Shown one piece after another: positions 51,995 to 60,315 of a stretch of 64,000 bases of DNA. A model generated the notes under the pieces. The model did no database searches. It worked only from the letters and a program-made list of their open reading frames with translations, and was not told the origin of the DNA. Each line of letters starts with the position of its first letter. Within the stretch, counting starts at the first letter, position 1. Source of the DNA: a virus. The position numbers were made by a program, and so were the translations under genes. The DNA lies in IMG/VR virus record IMGVR_UViG_3300020187_000021, positions 1 to 64,000 of that record. One strand, 5' to 3'.

Positions 51995-53251
51995 TTAGAA
52001 TGATAATCCAGTAAGCTTTTCAATTGTTGCTTGCAAACCTGTAATTGGATCATCTGCCCATCCACCATTAGTAGAAATTGCAGCAATAGTCAACTGTTTA
52101 GGAGCATGAATAGCACCGTATCCTCGTTCTTCTTTAGTTGTGTAAGTGATTTCATACAAGTTGTATAAAGCACCTTCAACAGCTTTAGCTCTACGAGTAA
52201 AGACATGTGGTTCTGGAGCTCGCATAGTGTTTCCACCATTTCCTTGAAGGAAGAATTCCAATTCAGCTACTTGCTCATAAGTACCTTTTCCGTTATCTTG
52301 TCCAACAGAATTAGTAAGAGTAGTAGTACCAAAATCTCTCAATGTCATAGTCCAAGAAGTTCCTGGGTAGTAATGCATTTTACCAGTGTCAAATTCTCCA
52401 GCTATGCCAGTTACTTTAACTCCCATTTCAGAAGCAACAGCAGTTGCAGCAGGAATTGTTTCTAAACCAGTGTCATTAAAAGTTTCAGTTGTTCCTTGAT
52501 AAGGAACATCTAAAGTAAGAGTATCATTAATAGCATCAATAGAAGCAATTACATAAACTGGATCAGTTGTGGCAGTACCAAATCTTAAAAGACCTCCTAC
52601 TTCCATAGCTGCGTTAGTTGTAGCATCGTCTACATCTGCCCATCCAGTAACAACTTTACTACCATTGGTAGCTACTACTGTTGCTGAAGTTGCAGTACCT
52701 GTACCTAAAGCAGTACCTGCTTCATCGCATAAACGTTCAGCTTTTACAATTTTACTTGCTTCTTTGCTGAAATTTTTAATGAATGAATCAGTTAAACCGC
52801 TTGCAATACCAAGCTGAGTTGCTCCTGTTGAAGGAGATTTGTAAACTGCATGTTTAAGGTATTGTCCACCGTGATTTGAAACTAAACTTTGGTTTAAGTT
52901 TACGTTAGCCATATAAACGTTATCTGCAATTACATTAATAGAACCAGAAGTTCCATTAAATCCAATTACGTCTACTTGTTGAGCTGCAGCAGCACCAACG
53001 ACTTTTTTAAGTTTTGTTACTGTTGTAGGATCTATGATCTCAGAAGTAACAGGAGAATTTCCGTTTTCTTGAGCTACCATAAATCGAAGACCTGCGTCAT
53101 TTGCGCTAGTCAGTTTATCTCCGTATGCCCCAAATACTCCTACTTCACCAGAAGCTAAGGAATTAATCCCTGCAGCTCTACTAGCTCCGTTTGTACTTGT
53201 GTCATTACCTAATAGTAACCATTGAATGTTGTTTTGTGAAAATGTTGCCAT
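51995..53251 (-). CDS. abundant structural protein candidate (head or tail decoration), 418 aa
   Basis: A soluble protein rich in Ala, Gly, Thr and Val. It starts MATFSQNNIQWLLLGNDTST and ends with a long beta-rich part containing VKVTGIAGEFDTGKMHYYPG, WTMTLRDFG and FTRRAKAVEGALYNLYEITY. It includes a middle Thr/Val domain (GSKVVTGWADVDDATTNAAM) that looks like an inserted Ig-like or tail-tube-like barrel. The gene is flanked by a strong terminator downstream and has more C/G-ending codons than the fibre genes, like the capsid gene, which suggests high expression. It may be an auxiliary capsid or tail component; I cannot decide which. It follows the connector-like gene by 30 bases. Confidence 0.78.
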   Translation of the reverse strand: MATFSQNNIQWLLLGNDTSTNGASRAAGINSLASGEVGVFGAYGDKLTSANDAGLRFMVAQENGNSPVTSEIIDPTTVTKLKKVVGAAAAQQVDVIGFNGTSGSINVIADNVYMANVNLNQSLVSNHGGQYLKHAVYKSPSTGATQLGIASGLTDSFIKNFSKEASKIVKAERLCDEAGTALGTGTATSATVVATNGSKVVTGWADVDDATTNAAMEVGGLLRFGTATTDPVYVIASIDAINDTLTLDVPYQGTTETFNDTGLETIPAATAVASEMGVKVTGIAGEFDTGKMHYYPGTSWTMTLRDFGTTTLTNSVGQDNGKGTYEQVAELEFFLQGNGGNTMRAPEPHVFTRRAKAVEGALYNLYEITYTTKEERGYGAIHAPKQLTIAAISTNGGWADDPITGLQATIEKLTGLSF

Positions 53252-53281
53252 TTTATTTTAAAATTAAATTAATAAATATTG

Positions 53282-54025
53282 TTATTCAGTTTTTTGTTGA
53301 TTTAGTTGTGCTGCTGTTTGTAGTCGTTGTTCTTGGAACACTTCTAGTCCTATTAGCACAGCCTCATCTATTATCTCTCTTATAAATACATCATTGTATT
53401 CAATTGCTTGAATTGTAGAGTATCCTTCTATAGATAAACTACCAGGCAAGATAGTTAAATCAGATACAATGATAGGCTTAGGTCTCTTAATATATCTTAA
53501 ATGGTACTTAGTAATATCATAAGAATTTGCTTCTATAAGCTCATGTTGCTGAGTAATATTGTCCCAACCATAATCCATTCTCCATACTAGTTTGTCACTA
53601 GGCTTTTTAAAAGGATTTCTTTTATTCTTATTGTATCCATCATGAGTAATAGGTTTAACTTCTATTCTCGTGTTGTCAATACATGCGTCTGCAGATGATA
53701 CTGTAACTTCTTCTGTGGTTGCCCACATAAAATCTTCAGGTAAATCTACAAACCTACCATTTGGTAAATTCAAAGAACTATCGTAAGTCTTAGGAGTAAG
53801 ATTAGCTGTCTTAGTTAAAGGAGCTAATTCCTTTTTCCTTTTCTCACTTTGTTCATACCCCTCCTGGTATTTGTTACCAAGAGGGTTATAAACTTGTTTT
53901 ATTTTTCTTTCAGCACCTTTAGTTAATAATACTGAGATTTCATAAGCATCTAACCCTGGAGCTGAAGGCCCCATTAATTTATCGTATGCTAATAGGAACT
54001 CATTATTAATTTCAGTTGCTGTCAT
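53282..54025 (-). CDS. head-tail connector/adaptor-like structural protein, 247 aa
   Basis: The N-terminal helix (ATEINNEFLLAYDKLMG), a helical hairpin, then SLNLPNGRFVDLPEDFMWATTEEVTV, IEVKPITHDGYNKNKRNPFKKPS and VWRMDYG match a Bacteroidota phage protein found between capsid and tail genes: a 'LP.Df.....v......v.v.pi..deY....nPf..P' pattern similar in layout to T7/P22-like adaptor proteins. The C-terminal helix (VFIREIIDEAVLIGLEVFQEQ) is also typical. It lies 3 bases from the 296-residue gene. A role in joining portal and tail is inferred. Confidence 0.75.
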   Translation of the reverse strand: MTATEINNEFLLAYDKLMGPSAPGLDAYEISVLLTKGAERKIKQVYNPLGNKYQEGYEQSEKRKKELAPLTKTANLTPKTYDSSLNLPNGRFVDLPEDFMWATTEEVTVSSADACIDNTRIEVKPITHDGYNKNKRNPFKKPSDKLVWRMDYGWDNITQQHELIEANSYDITKYHLRYIKRPKPIIVSDLTILPGSLSIEGYSTIQAIEYNDVFIREIIDEAVLIGLEVFQEQRLQTAAQLNQQKTE

Positions 54026-54028
54026 TTA

Positions 54029-54919
54029 TTATTTTGTTTTTCCTTCTGCAATTTCTATACGCTCTCTTACAGTAGCATATACTTCTTGATTTTCAGGATC
54101 TTTGAGGAATTTAATAGCATTTACTATATCTGCTTTATCTCCTGGCTCACACATTTTATCTCCACCTGGAAGTATGTAATTACCTTTTGATATCTTAATA
54201 GCTCCTGCTCTTACTGCTCTGTGGATAAGAATTTTATCCTCAAACATATCATCCTCTGTTATGCTTAAGAAACTTTTGATATCTTCTTTAATGATCTTAG
54301 TAATCTCATTTCTTAAGAAGTCATCGTTAGAATCTTCAGATGGCATTCTTCCATAAATCTTAAGGAAGTTTGACATATAAGCTCTATTGTTTCTAATTTC
54401 ACCAAACTTAGTCCAAGCTCTCTCATTTTGATCAGCTTCATTTAAGTTAGTTTTCTGAGCAAAGTCTTCTGAAATTAAAGCAAACTTGTAAGTCATTTTA
54501 TCATATTGGACATCTCCTGAAGGAGCTACCAATTCTTTATTAGACAGTAATACTTTATATTCTAAATAATCTTTAGGATTAGATAGATTTAAAACTCTCT
54601 CATCTTTTGAAAGCTTGATTCTAAAAGTAGTCCAGTAGTTTTCTGCTGGCTTATTATAAATAGATAATTCGCCTACATTAAAAGGCATTCCTGATCTAGA
54701 TTTATCTTCAAAATATTCTCTCTCCTCTGGAGATAATGGGTCAATTAAGTTTCCCATTCTATCCATAGGTACGCAAACGTCTATAGTTGCATTTCCAAAT
54801 AAAAAGAACGCTTCATGTTTTTCATCCTTGATAGGACCTCTAGCCCTCATGATAGGGATAATTGTTACCTTTTTATTAGGTAACGTAAATTCTTTCTTCT
54901 TTAATTCTTTTGTTGCCAT
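54029..54919 (-). CDS. conserved structural-module protein downstream of the capsid gene, 296 aa
   Basis: No catalytic motif is visible. The N-terminal 130 residues are strand-rich (FTLPNKKVTIIPIMRARGPI; FLFGNATIDVCVPMDRMGNL, PLSPEEREYFEDKS), followed by a helical C-terminal half (ERAWTKFGEIRNNRAYMSNF ... ITKIIKEDIKSFLSITEDDM). The GNATIDVCVPMDRMGNLIDPLSP-type pattern with 'FL.G....I.VP.d..G.l..PL...E' recurs downstream of the capsid gene in crAss-like phages. The gene is the first after the capsid terminator and overlaps nothing. It is probably a virion or assembly protein, with role unknown. Confidence 0.72.
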   Translation of the reverse strand: MATKELKKKEFTLPNKKVTIIPIMRARGPIKDEKHEAFFLFGNATIDVCVPMDRMGNLIDPLSPEEREYFEDKSRSGMPFNVGELSIYNKPAENYWTTFRIKLSKDERVLNLSNPKDYLEYKVLLSNKELVAPSGDVQYDKMTYKFALISEDFAQKTNLNEADQNERAWTKFGEIRNNRAYMSNFLKIYGRMPSEDSNDDFLRNEITKIIKEDIKSFLSITEDDMFEDKILIHRAVRAGAIKISKGNYILPGGDKMCEPGDKADIVNAIKFLKDPENQEVYATVRERIEIAEGKTK

Positions 54920-54935
54920 TAATAAAATTTAAATA

Positions 54936-54982
54936 AATAAAAAAAGAGTGGAGGAAGAACTTAATCTTCCTCCTTAACTCTT
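54936..54982 (-). terminator. intrinsic terminator/attenuator after the capsid gene
   Basis: On the - strand a 9-pair stem GGAGGAAGA / TCTTCCTCC with a 6-base loop is extended by AAGAGT / ACTCTT across a 3-base bulge and ends in seven T. It begins 2 bases after the capsid stop. Partial read-through would make capsid message exceed that of downstream genes. Confidence 0.92.
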
Positions 54983-54983
54983 A

Positions 54984-56459
54984 TTATGCTAATATTGCTG
55001 GAATAAAGGATGCAGTCCTAGAAGGATCTTTCACACATACTCCGCCAATGAACATTTTATGCTCTTCCCAAGAATCTTCTGCAGTTCCGATAGCAGTAAT
55101 TTTGCCATCTGGATCAAAAGGATTTCTTAGTCCTGGAATGTATTTGTGGATGATCTCAGGTTGCCCTTTAACACCTACTTTTTGAATGTTAGGTGCACCA
55201 TCAGTAGTTCCGATATCAAAGATATCATATCTGTATGATTCTGCTACTCCTCCATTAGGATGCATTACCTTGTTACGGTTTCTGTCATCGTACATAGAAT
55301 CAATGCTCAAAGAAACTTTGATGCCATTTGGACCCATATACTCAATGAACTGACCACCGTAGCCATAACCCATCTTAATGTTCTTCATAGTTGTTTTGTA
55401 CATTCTATCAGTGTTCTGTAAAGGAGTAAACAACTGAGTGTGTCCTTCAAGAGCTTCATGGAATTGTACAGCACCTCGTTCTCCTGTTCGTAGAACAAAT
55501 TCTCTTTCATCGCCTGCAAGCTTGCCTTCAGATAAATCTAAAAGTCGGCTAGACAATTCTTTGATTGAGAAAGTTGTATAGTAGGAAGTGTTACTAGATT
55601 GCATTTGCTCTCTAATTCCAGAACCTTCTACGATAGGATAACCTGATTTGCCTTTGGTTGCGTAGTTACCGTCTTTACCTCTGTTAGAAGTACCAAAGTA
55701 CAATAGTCGGTTAATGTCATCCTTGAACTCTTTCATGAACTTTAAAGATTCATATTCAAGCCAAGTTGCCATTTTTTCACCGTTATCTCCTAAAATAACT
55801 GTACCCAACTTACGAGACTTCATATTACCTGGAGTTTTCTTTTCCATTCTGATTTGAGAGAAAGAATTCTTCATTGTAATGTTAGACTTGTAGTGTGGTT
55901 TACGTCCTTTTTGAGACATAGTTCGTTCTACTGGAGCATACTCAATTGAGAATTTCTTGCCTTTAGCAAGCTCTTCTGCTGGCATGAAAAACTTAGGATC
56001 AGAAGTATACATTTGAGCTTTATACACAAAGTTAGTTCCTTCAGGCGTGCCTTCAGATACTATTCTTACTGGGTAAAGTTCATTCTTCTCACCTACGATT
56101 TTTTCAGTGTCATCGAACCAATCAATGCCAAATACCAACTCAAATTCTGTAAGTCCGTATCCTGGTTTATCTGCGGAAGTTACTGCAACACCGTTAATTC
56201 TAGCTTCAACAAGAGGTACATTTTGTACAGCTTGTGATTCCAATTGCCAAGTATAGTCGGTATCATCCTCAAAATACTTAGTTGGATATTTAGCTAAAAC
56301 AGACTCGATGTTATTACCAAAGTTCTTTTGCAAGATCTTAGTAATGTAACTCTCCATTTTTTGTGGACTTTGTGCCCACAATGCACCTAGATGGTTTTCA
56401 GTCGTAAGACCTTTCCAGTTAGTTGCATCTGTCATTTGTAATGGGGAAATCATTGCCAT
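54984..56459 (-). CDS. major capsid protein (crAss-like HK97 fold)
   Basis: The 491-residue protein matches crAss-like phage major capsid proteins in length, order and sequence character. It has an N-terminal helix with LGALWAQSPQKMESYITKIL, beta-domain segments (YTWQLESQAVQNVPLVEARI; FELVFGIDWFDD), the E-loop region FSIEYAPVERTMSQKGRK, a P-domain with ATWLEYESLKFMKEFKDDIN and LLYFGTSNRG, and the A-domain near the C-terminus (GYGYGGQFIEYMGPNGIKV, HKYIPGLRNPFDPDG). Position two genes after the portal fits. Codons end in C or G more often than in neighbouring genes, and the gene has its own terminator; both fit very high expression. No cleavable scaffolding delta domain is evident. Confidence 0.9.
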   Translation of the reverse strand: MAMISPLQMTDATNWKGLTTENHLGALWAQSPQKMESYITKILQKNFGNNIESVLAKYPTKYFEDDTDYTWQLESQAVQNVPLVEARINGVAVTSADKPGYGLTEFELVFGIDWFDDTEKIVGEKNELYPVRIVSEGTPEGTNFVYKAQMYTSDPKFFMPAEELAKGKKFSIEYAPVERTMSQKGRKPHYKSNITMKNSFSQIRMEKKTPGNMKSRKLGTVILGDNGEKMATWLEYESLKFMKEFKDDINRLLYFGTSNRGKDGNYATKGKSGYPIVEGSGIREQMQSSNTSYYTTFSIKELSSRLLDLSEGKLAGDEREFVLRTGERGAVQFHEALEGHTQLFTPLQNTDRMYKTTMKNIKMGYGYGGQFIEYMGPNGIKVSLSIDSMYDDRNRNKVMHPNGGVAESYRYDIFDIGTTDGAPNIQKVGVKGQPEIIHKYIPGLRNPFDPDGKITAIGTAEDSWEEHKMFIGGVCVKDPSRTASFIPAILA

Positions 56460-56486
56460 TTTATATAGTTTTTATATTGTTTCTTA

Positions 56487-57713
56487 TTAATAATTGTTTG
56501 GGTCAGGTAAGCTATCTAAAAAGCTTTTAACCTTTCCTAAATTTTCTTTTGGTTTATTGCTTGCAGTATTACCTCTAACTAAGATATTTCCTTCGCTAGC
56601 TAATTGGTCTAACCTATCAATAGCAGATTGACTTTTTTGCTTTCCTCCATATAAAGGAGTGAAATCTGTAAAACCTTTTGTTATAACATGTAAAGCGTGA
56701 ACTTTCATTTTATAACTTTGATCTTTTGTCCAGTTAGTCATAACTGCATCATAAGCTCTACCATCTTTAGTAGTTACTGCAGGAGTTGTCATACTTTCAT
56801 AAACCTTTTCTCTAAGACTAGAGTTAAGTTTCATTCCAGGTATAATATCTACTGTTTCTACTGATTTTTTAAGCTCTTCTTGAAAGGCTGCTTTTTTTTC
56901 TGCTGCTTTTTTTTCTTTTTCTACTTTATCAGCAAGTCTTTTTTCAACATCTATACTTGCTATAGCTTTTAAAGAGGTATGAGCATCTAAAGCTTCTTCT
57001 TTATCAGAACCTGCATCAACATGCATTTCAGCATATTTTTCAGCTTTTGTTTCTGTAAAGCCTTTTCTCATCATATTTTCTACAATGAGATCTTTTCTAA
57101 GTTTTAAACTCTCTTCTGTTTCACCGTTAATATGTTCTTCTTTGATGCTATCTAAGATTTCTATTTGGTTAGCTGATTCAACATACTCTTCTGCAGGTAC
57201 TCCTGCTCTAAAAGCTTCTAAGGCTTTCTTCTGTTTATCATTTAAGTCAGAGAACTCATTTTGCTTTACTGTAGTTTTAATTGCTTCTAAAAAAGTTTTA
57301 GCGTCAGTAATTTTTTCAACTTCGTCAGTTAAAAGAACTCCCTCATCAGCTAGAATTGAGGCAAAGGAATTAAATAAAGAAGGCTGTTCAGAATCTGATT
57401 TAGGTTTTTTATCACCTAGTTCTGTTATTTCTTCTGATGAGGGAGACTTTTTTTCTTTTGGATCAGCTAAAGGATCAATTTTGTCAGAATCATCATCTTC
57501 TGGTTTTTCAGCAACTTCAATTCCCAACTCAGTTAGGTCAATTAAATTTTCAGTATTTTCAGTTTTTTTGTCTTGATTAAGAACATTTGATTTGTCGTCA
57601 GTTTTTTCTTCTGGTCTTTCTTCTGGTGTTTCTTCAATAACACCTTCTGCATTTATTTCAATTTCCACTTCTGGAGAATCTTCCATATCTGCATTCATAA
57701 ACAGTTCATCCAT
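56487..57713 (-). CDS. acidic scaffold-type protein between portal and capsid genes, 408 aa
   Basis: The protein is highly acidic and low-complexity for the first 110 residues (Glu, Asp and Lys-rich; EGVIEETPEERPEEKTDDKS), then helical with Lys/Glu coiled coil (KVEKEKKAAEKKAAFQEELK). The C-terminus has IPGMKLNSSLREKVYESM, YKMKVHALHVITKG and PLYGGKQKSQSAIDRLDQLA. Scaffolding proteins of tailed phages have this composition and this position (portal - scaffold - capsid). There is no protease motif. A 104-base gap upstream may contain regulatory sequence, and the gap to the capsid ATG is 27 bases. The scaffold role is inferred. Confidence 0.75.
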   Translation of the reverse strand: MDELFMNADMEDSPEVEIEINAEGVIEETPEERPEEKTDDKSNVLNQDKKTENTENLIDLTELGIEVAEKPEDDDSDKIDPLADPKEKKSPSSEEITELGDKKPKSDSEQPSLFNSFASILADEGVLLTDEVEKITDAKTFLEAIKTTVKQNEFSDLNDKQKKALEAFRAGVPAEEYVESANQIEILDSIKEEHINGETEESLKLRKDLIVENMMRKGFTETKAEKYAEMHVDAGSDKEEALDAHTSLKAIASIDVEKRLADKVEKEKKAAEKKAAFQEELKKSVETVDIIPGMKLNSSLREKVYESMTTPAVTTKDGRAYDAVMTNWTKDQSYKMKVHALHVITKGFTDFTPLYGGKQKSQSAIDRLDQLASEGNILVRGNTASNKPKENLGKVKSFLDSLPDPNNY

Positions 57714-57817
57714 TTTTCTTCTTTTCCTTTGTAATACAAATAAACAAATTAACTAACTTGATATAACGATTGTTGAGCAAATAGCATAAAAATTTATACC
57801 TCTACTATAGCTTTTTC
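57714..57817 (-). other. intergenic gap between portal and scaffold genes
   Basis: No coding frame or clear hairpin terminator is visible in these 104 bases. Reading the - strand, TTTG ... TTAATTTG with about 22 bases between them resembles the Bacteroidota -33/-7 promoter pattern with one mismatch. The gap is long for this gene block, so a promoter driving scaffold and capsid genes is plausible, but the match is weak. Confidence 0.25.
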
Positions 57818-60220
57818 TTACCTAGAAGAAGCTGCTGGTCGTTGTCTCTGTATAGCCAATTGTTTTCTTTTAATTTCATGATCTTTAGAGTTTTTATTAG
57901 ATGTTTCTCTTAATTGATCATATTTGAATTTGATGTCTGCAGCATTCTTTGCCGCTGTCTCTCTTAGCTTCTCTAATTCTAAAAGAGATTTACCTCCATC
58001 ATCTTCGTTTCTTTCTTGATTAATTCCTGCTATTTCTAGCTTAGTACTTTCTTGCAGATAAATTTTCTCTTTTTCCCATTCTCTTAAAGCTTCAGAATCT
58101 GCTGCCGTTTGCTCTATGTTCTGTTGCCGTACTTGTAGTTCTTCTTTTCTTGCTTGTTCCTGCCTTTGTTCAGATTCTTTTTCAGAAGCTTCTATTTTAC
58201 GTCTAATAGAACCTAAACTATCGTCCATGTATATAGACATTAGTGTAGAGAAGTTCATTTTATCATTCTGAATACCTGCGTGAGCAAGTTCTTTCATCAT
58301 TTCATAAAGTCCAGTATCTCTGTTAGAATCAGAAATAAAAATATCAAAATCTGCTTCAAGAGAATCATTGTCACCAAATTGATATATTAGCGTGGACATG
58401 TCTCCTAGGACATCTTGATATTTTTTAGGATTATCTTTTACAGCTATTTTAGCTGTTTCTAAACCTATTGTTAACATTCTGAGTTTCCAGTCATCGTGTG
58501 CTGCAAATAACCATTCAGTTATATGAGAGGTTTGAATAATCTCTCTTTGAACATTACCTACAGCTTCTTTAGAAGATATCTGACCTTGTCTGGCCCTAGA
58601 TACTCCTACTATTTCTCCCATTTCATTTTTAATATGGTCCATCATATTCATATAAAGCTGAATAGAGTTTCCCATTTCCATGTCAATCATTGGAGAACTT
58701 TGGTTCATTGCTCCTGCTAATTTACCTTGAGATGCTCCTTTAGTGCTTTCTTGGAAAGCGTCATAAGGAAGAGCATTCATTGATTTAGCAAAAGCTAACC
58801 ATTGCTCTGTCTGCCATCCGTCTGGCTTTTCATGCATAGGTAAGCGCATAATCTTACCCCAGTTTTTAGCAATCATTATTTCTGTATTGTACATAAGAAC
58901 ATTGTACATATACTGATATGGTTTCATCATATCCATAGGAGCTACTACTTTACTATCATTAGTATTGTGTAGAGTTCCTACAATACCAGGATGGCATCTG
59001 CTAGGGTTTTGTATATTTCTATATTGAAGTTTCTTTGGTTGAAGACGAGTATAAATTCCACCTTTGTCTTTAGCGTTAGCTTTTCCGCCAATCTTGTGAC
59101 CTTCCCACCATTCAGATATCCAAATAGTTTTTGAAGTTTCGCCTAAAGTTTTATCAACAATATCGTTTTCATCTCTTAATTCTTTTTCTTCTTCTCCCCA
59201 ATCATTAATGGTTGTTACCCATTGCATTTTTCTCATTGATCTCCAATATACTCTTAGAACTCGTATGTTCCCATCCTGGTCTATTGGTGCTCCAAAACTT
59301 ATATCTTTTTCTAATTGAGTAGTATCTATATTAGAGTCTAACCTTAGTGCTAAATCTGGACTATCTCCTAAGTCGTTAAATCCTCTTTTTCCTCCTCCTG
59401 CAGAAGACGTTGTAAATCCACTTTCTATTTCTTTTACTTGACTAGCATTTAAAACATCCCAATATTGATCTACTACTTGTCCAGGGGACATGTAAGTATC
59501 TATAACTATAATATCAGCATCTTCAAAATAAGGACTTTCTCCTGATCTTACAGTATGAATCTTAAGTGGGTTTACAATTTCGCAAACAGGTTCTCCTGCT
59601 ACTATATCCCATAATCCAACTTCTTCTCCTGATATGCAAGCATCTTTAAAAGCTTTATTAAATTTTCTTTTTAGATTTTGTCGTTTATAAATATGGTTTA
59701 AGAGTTTGCTGCCTGCTTCTTCTCTGAAGTCTTGCCACTCATAGTTTAAGTATTTCATATAACCTTTAAGCTCATGTTCCATTTCTTCTTCTGGAGTTTC
59801 TTCAATGAGCTGTTTGATATAGTCTTTTATCTTTTTAGATTTTTGCAATTCTTTAGAAGATATAGCATCGTCATTAGATACTCTTACTTTCCAGTCAAAC
59901 TTTCGTTTAAGTTCTTCTCCTACTAATAAGTCTATTTTAGGAGCTGATATAGGATAGTTTTGCATTTTAGCTGGTATAGCCATTCCGCTTAATCCAAAAG
60001 GATTACATACTTTTTCTACATCTTCCTGATCAAGTACGTTAGAATACAAGTTGTAATTAGTCTTTTTGTTTTGGTAGGATTGTCTAAATCCTTCATTGGT
60101 ATAAAGAGAATGTTGTTGAGCAGCGTCTATGCATGCTTTAGCCCATGTCTCTGTTTTTTGAGCAATAGATTTTCTTTGAGAAGGAAACTGATGATTATTT
60201 GAGGAAAGTGGAAGTGTCAT
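57818..60220 (-). CDS. portal protein
   Basis: The 800-residue protein is the portal by position (directly after terminase) and by sequence. It has NYPISAPKIDLLVGEELKRKFD, a helical stem region (LNHIYKRQNLKRKFNKAFKD), ACISGEEVGLWDIVAGEPVCEIVNPLKI, a hallmark strand-turn-strand of phage portals, and MYNTEIMIAKNWGKIMRLPM. A VGVSRARQGQISSKEAVGNV segment belongs to the wing/crown part, and a C-terminal coiled-coil barrel is rich in Gln, Lys and Glu (ESEQRQEQARKEELQVRQQN). It would form the dodecameric DNA channel. The length is close to other crAss-like portals. Confidence 0.88.
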   Translation of the reverse strand: MTLPLSSNNHQFPSQRKSIAQKTETWAKACIDAAQQHSLYTNEGFRQSYQNKKTNYNLYSNVLDQEDVEKVCNPFGLSGMAIPAKMQNYPISAPKIDLLVGEELKRKFDWKVRVSNDDAISSKELQKSKKIKDYIKQLIEETPEEEMEHELKGYMKYLNYEWQDFREEAGSKLLNHIYKRQNLKRKFNKAFKDACISGEEVGLWDIVAGEPVCEIVNPLKIHTVRSGESPYFEDADIIVIDTYMSPGQVVDQYWDVLNASQVKEIESGFTTSSAGGGKRGFNDLGDSPDLALRLDSNIDTTQLEKDISFGAPIDQDGNIRVLRVYWRSMRKMQWVTTINDWGEEEKELRDENDIVDKTLGETSKTIWISEWWEGHKIGGKANAKDKGGIYTRLQPKKLQYRNIQNPSRCHPGIVGTLHNTNDSKVVAPMDMMKPYQYMYNVLMYNTEIMIAKNWGKIMRLPMHEKPDGWQTEQWLAFAKSMNALPYDAFQESTKGASQGKLAGAMNQSSPMIDMEMGNSIQLYMNMMDHIKNEMGEIVGVSRARQGQISSKEAVGNVQREIIQTSHITEWLFAAHDDWKLRMLTIGLETAKIAVKDNPKKYQDVLGDMSTLIYQFGDNDSLEADFDIFISDSNRDTGLYEMMKELAHAGIQNDKMNFSTLMSIYMDDSLGSIRRKIEASEKESEQRQEQARKEELQVRQQNIEQTAADSEALREWEKEKIYLQESTKLEIAGINQERNEDDGGKSLLELEKLRETAAKNAADIKFKYDQLRETSNKNSKDHEIKRKQLAIQRQRPAASSR

Positions 60221-60315
60221 AATTTATTATCTAAGCTGACAAACTTATCTATATTATAATTAACATTAATGTATCAGAGTGCTTTATTTATTATGAGTTA
60301 GGTTATATTTTATTA

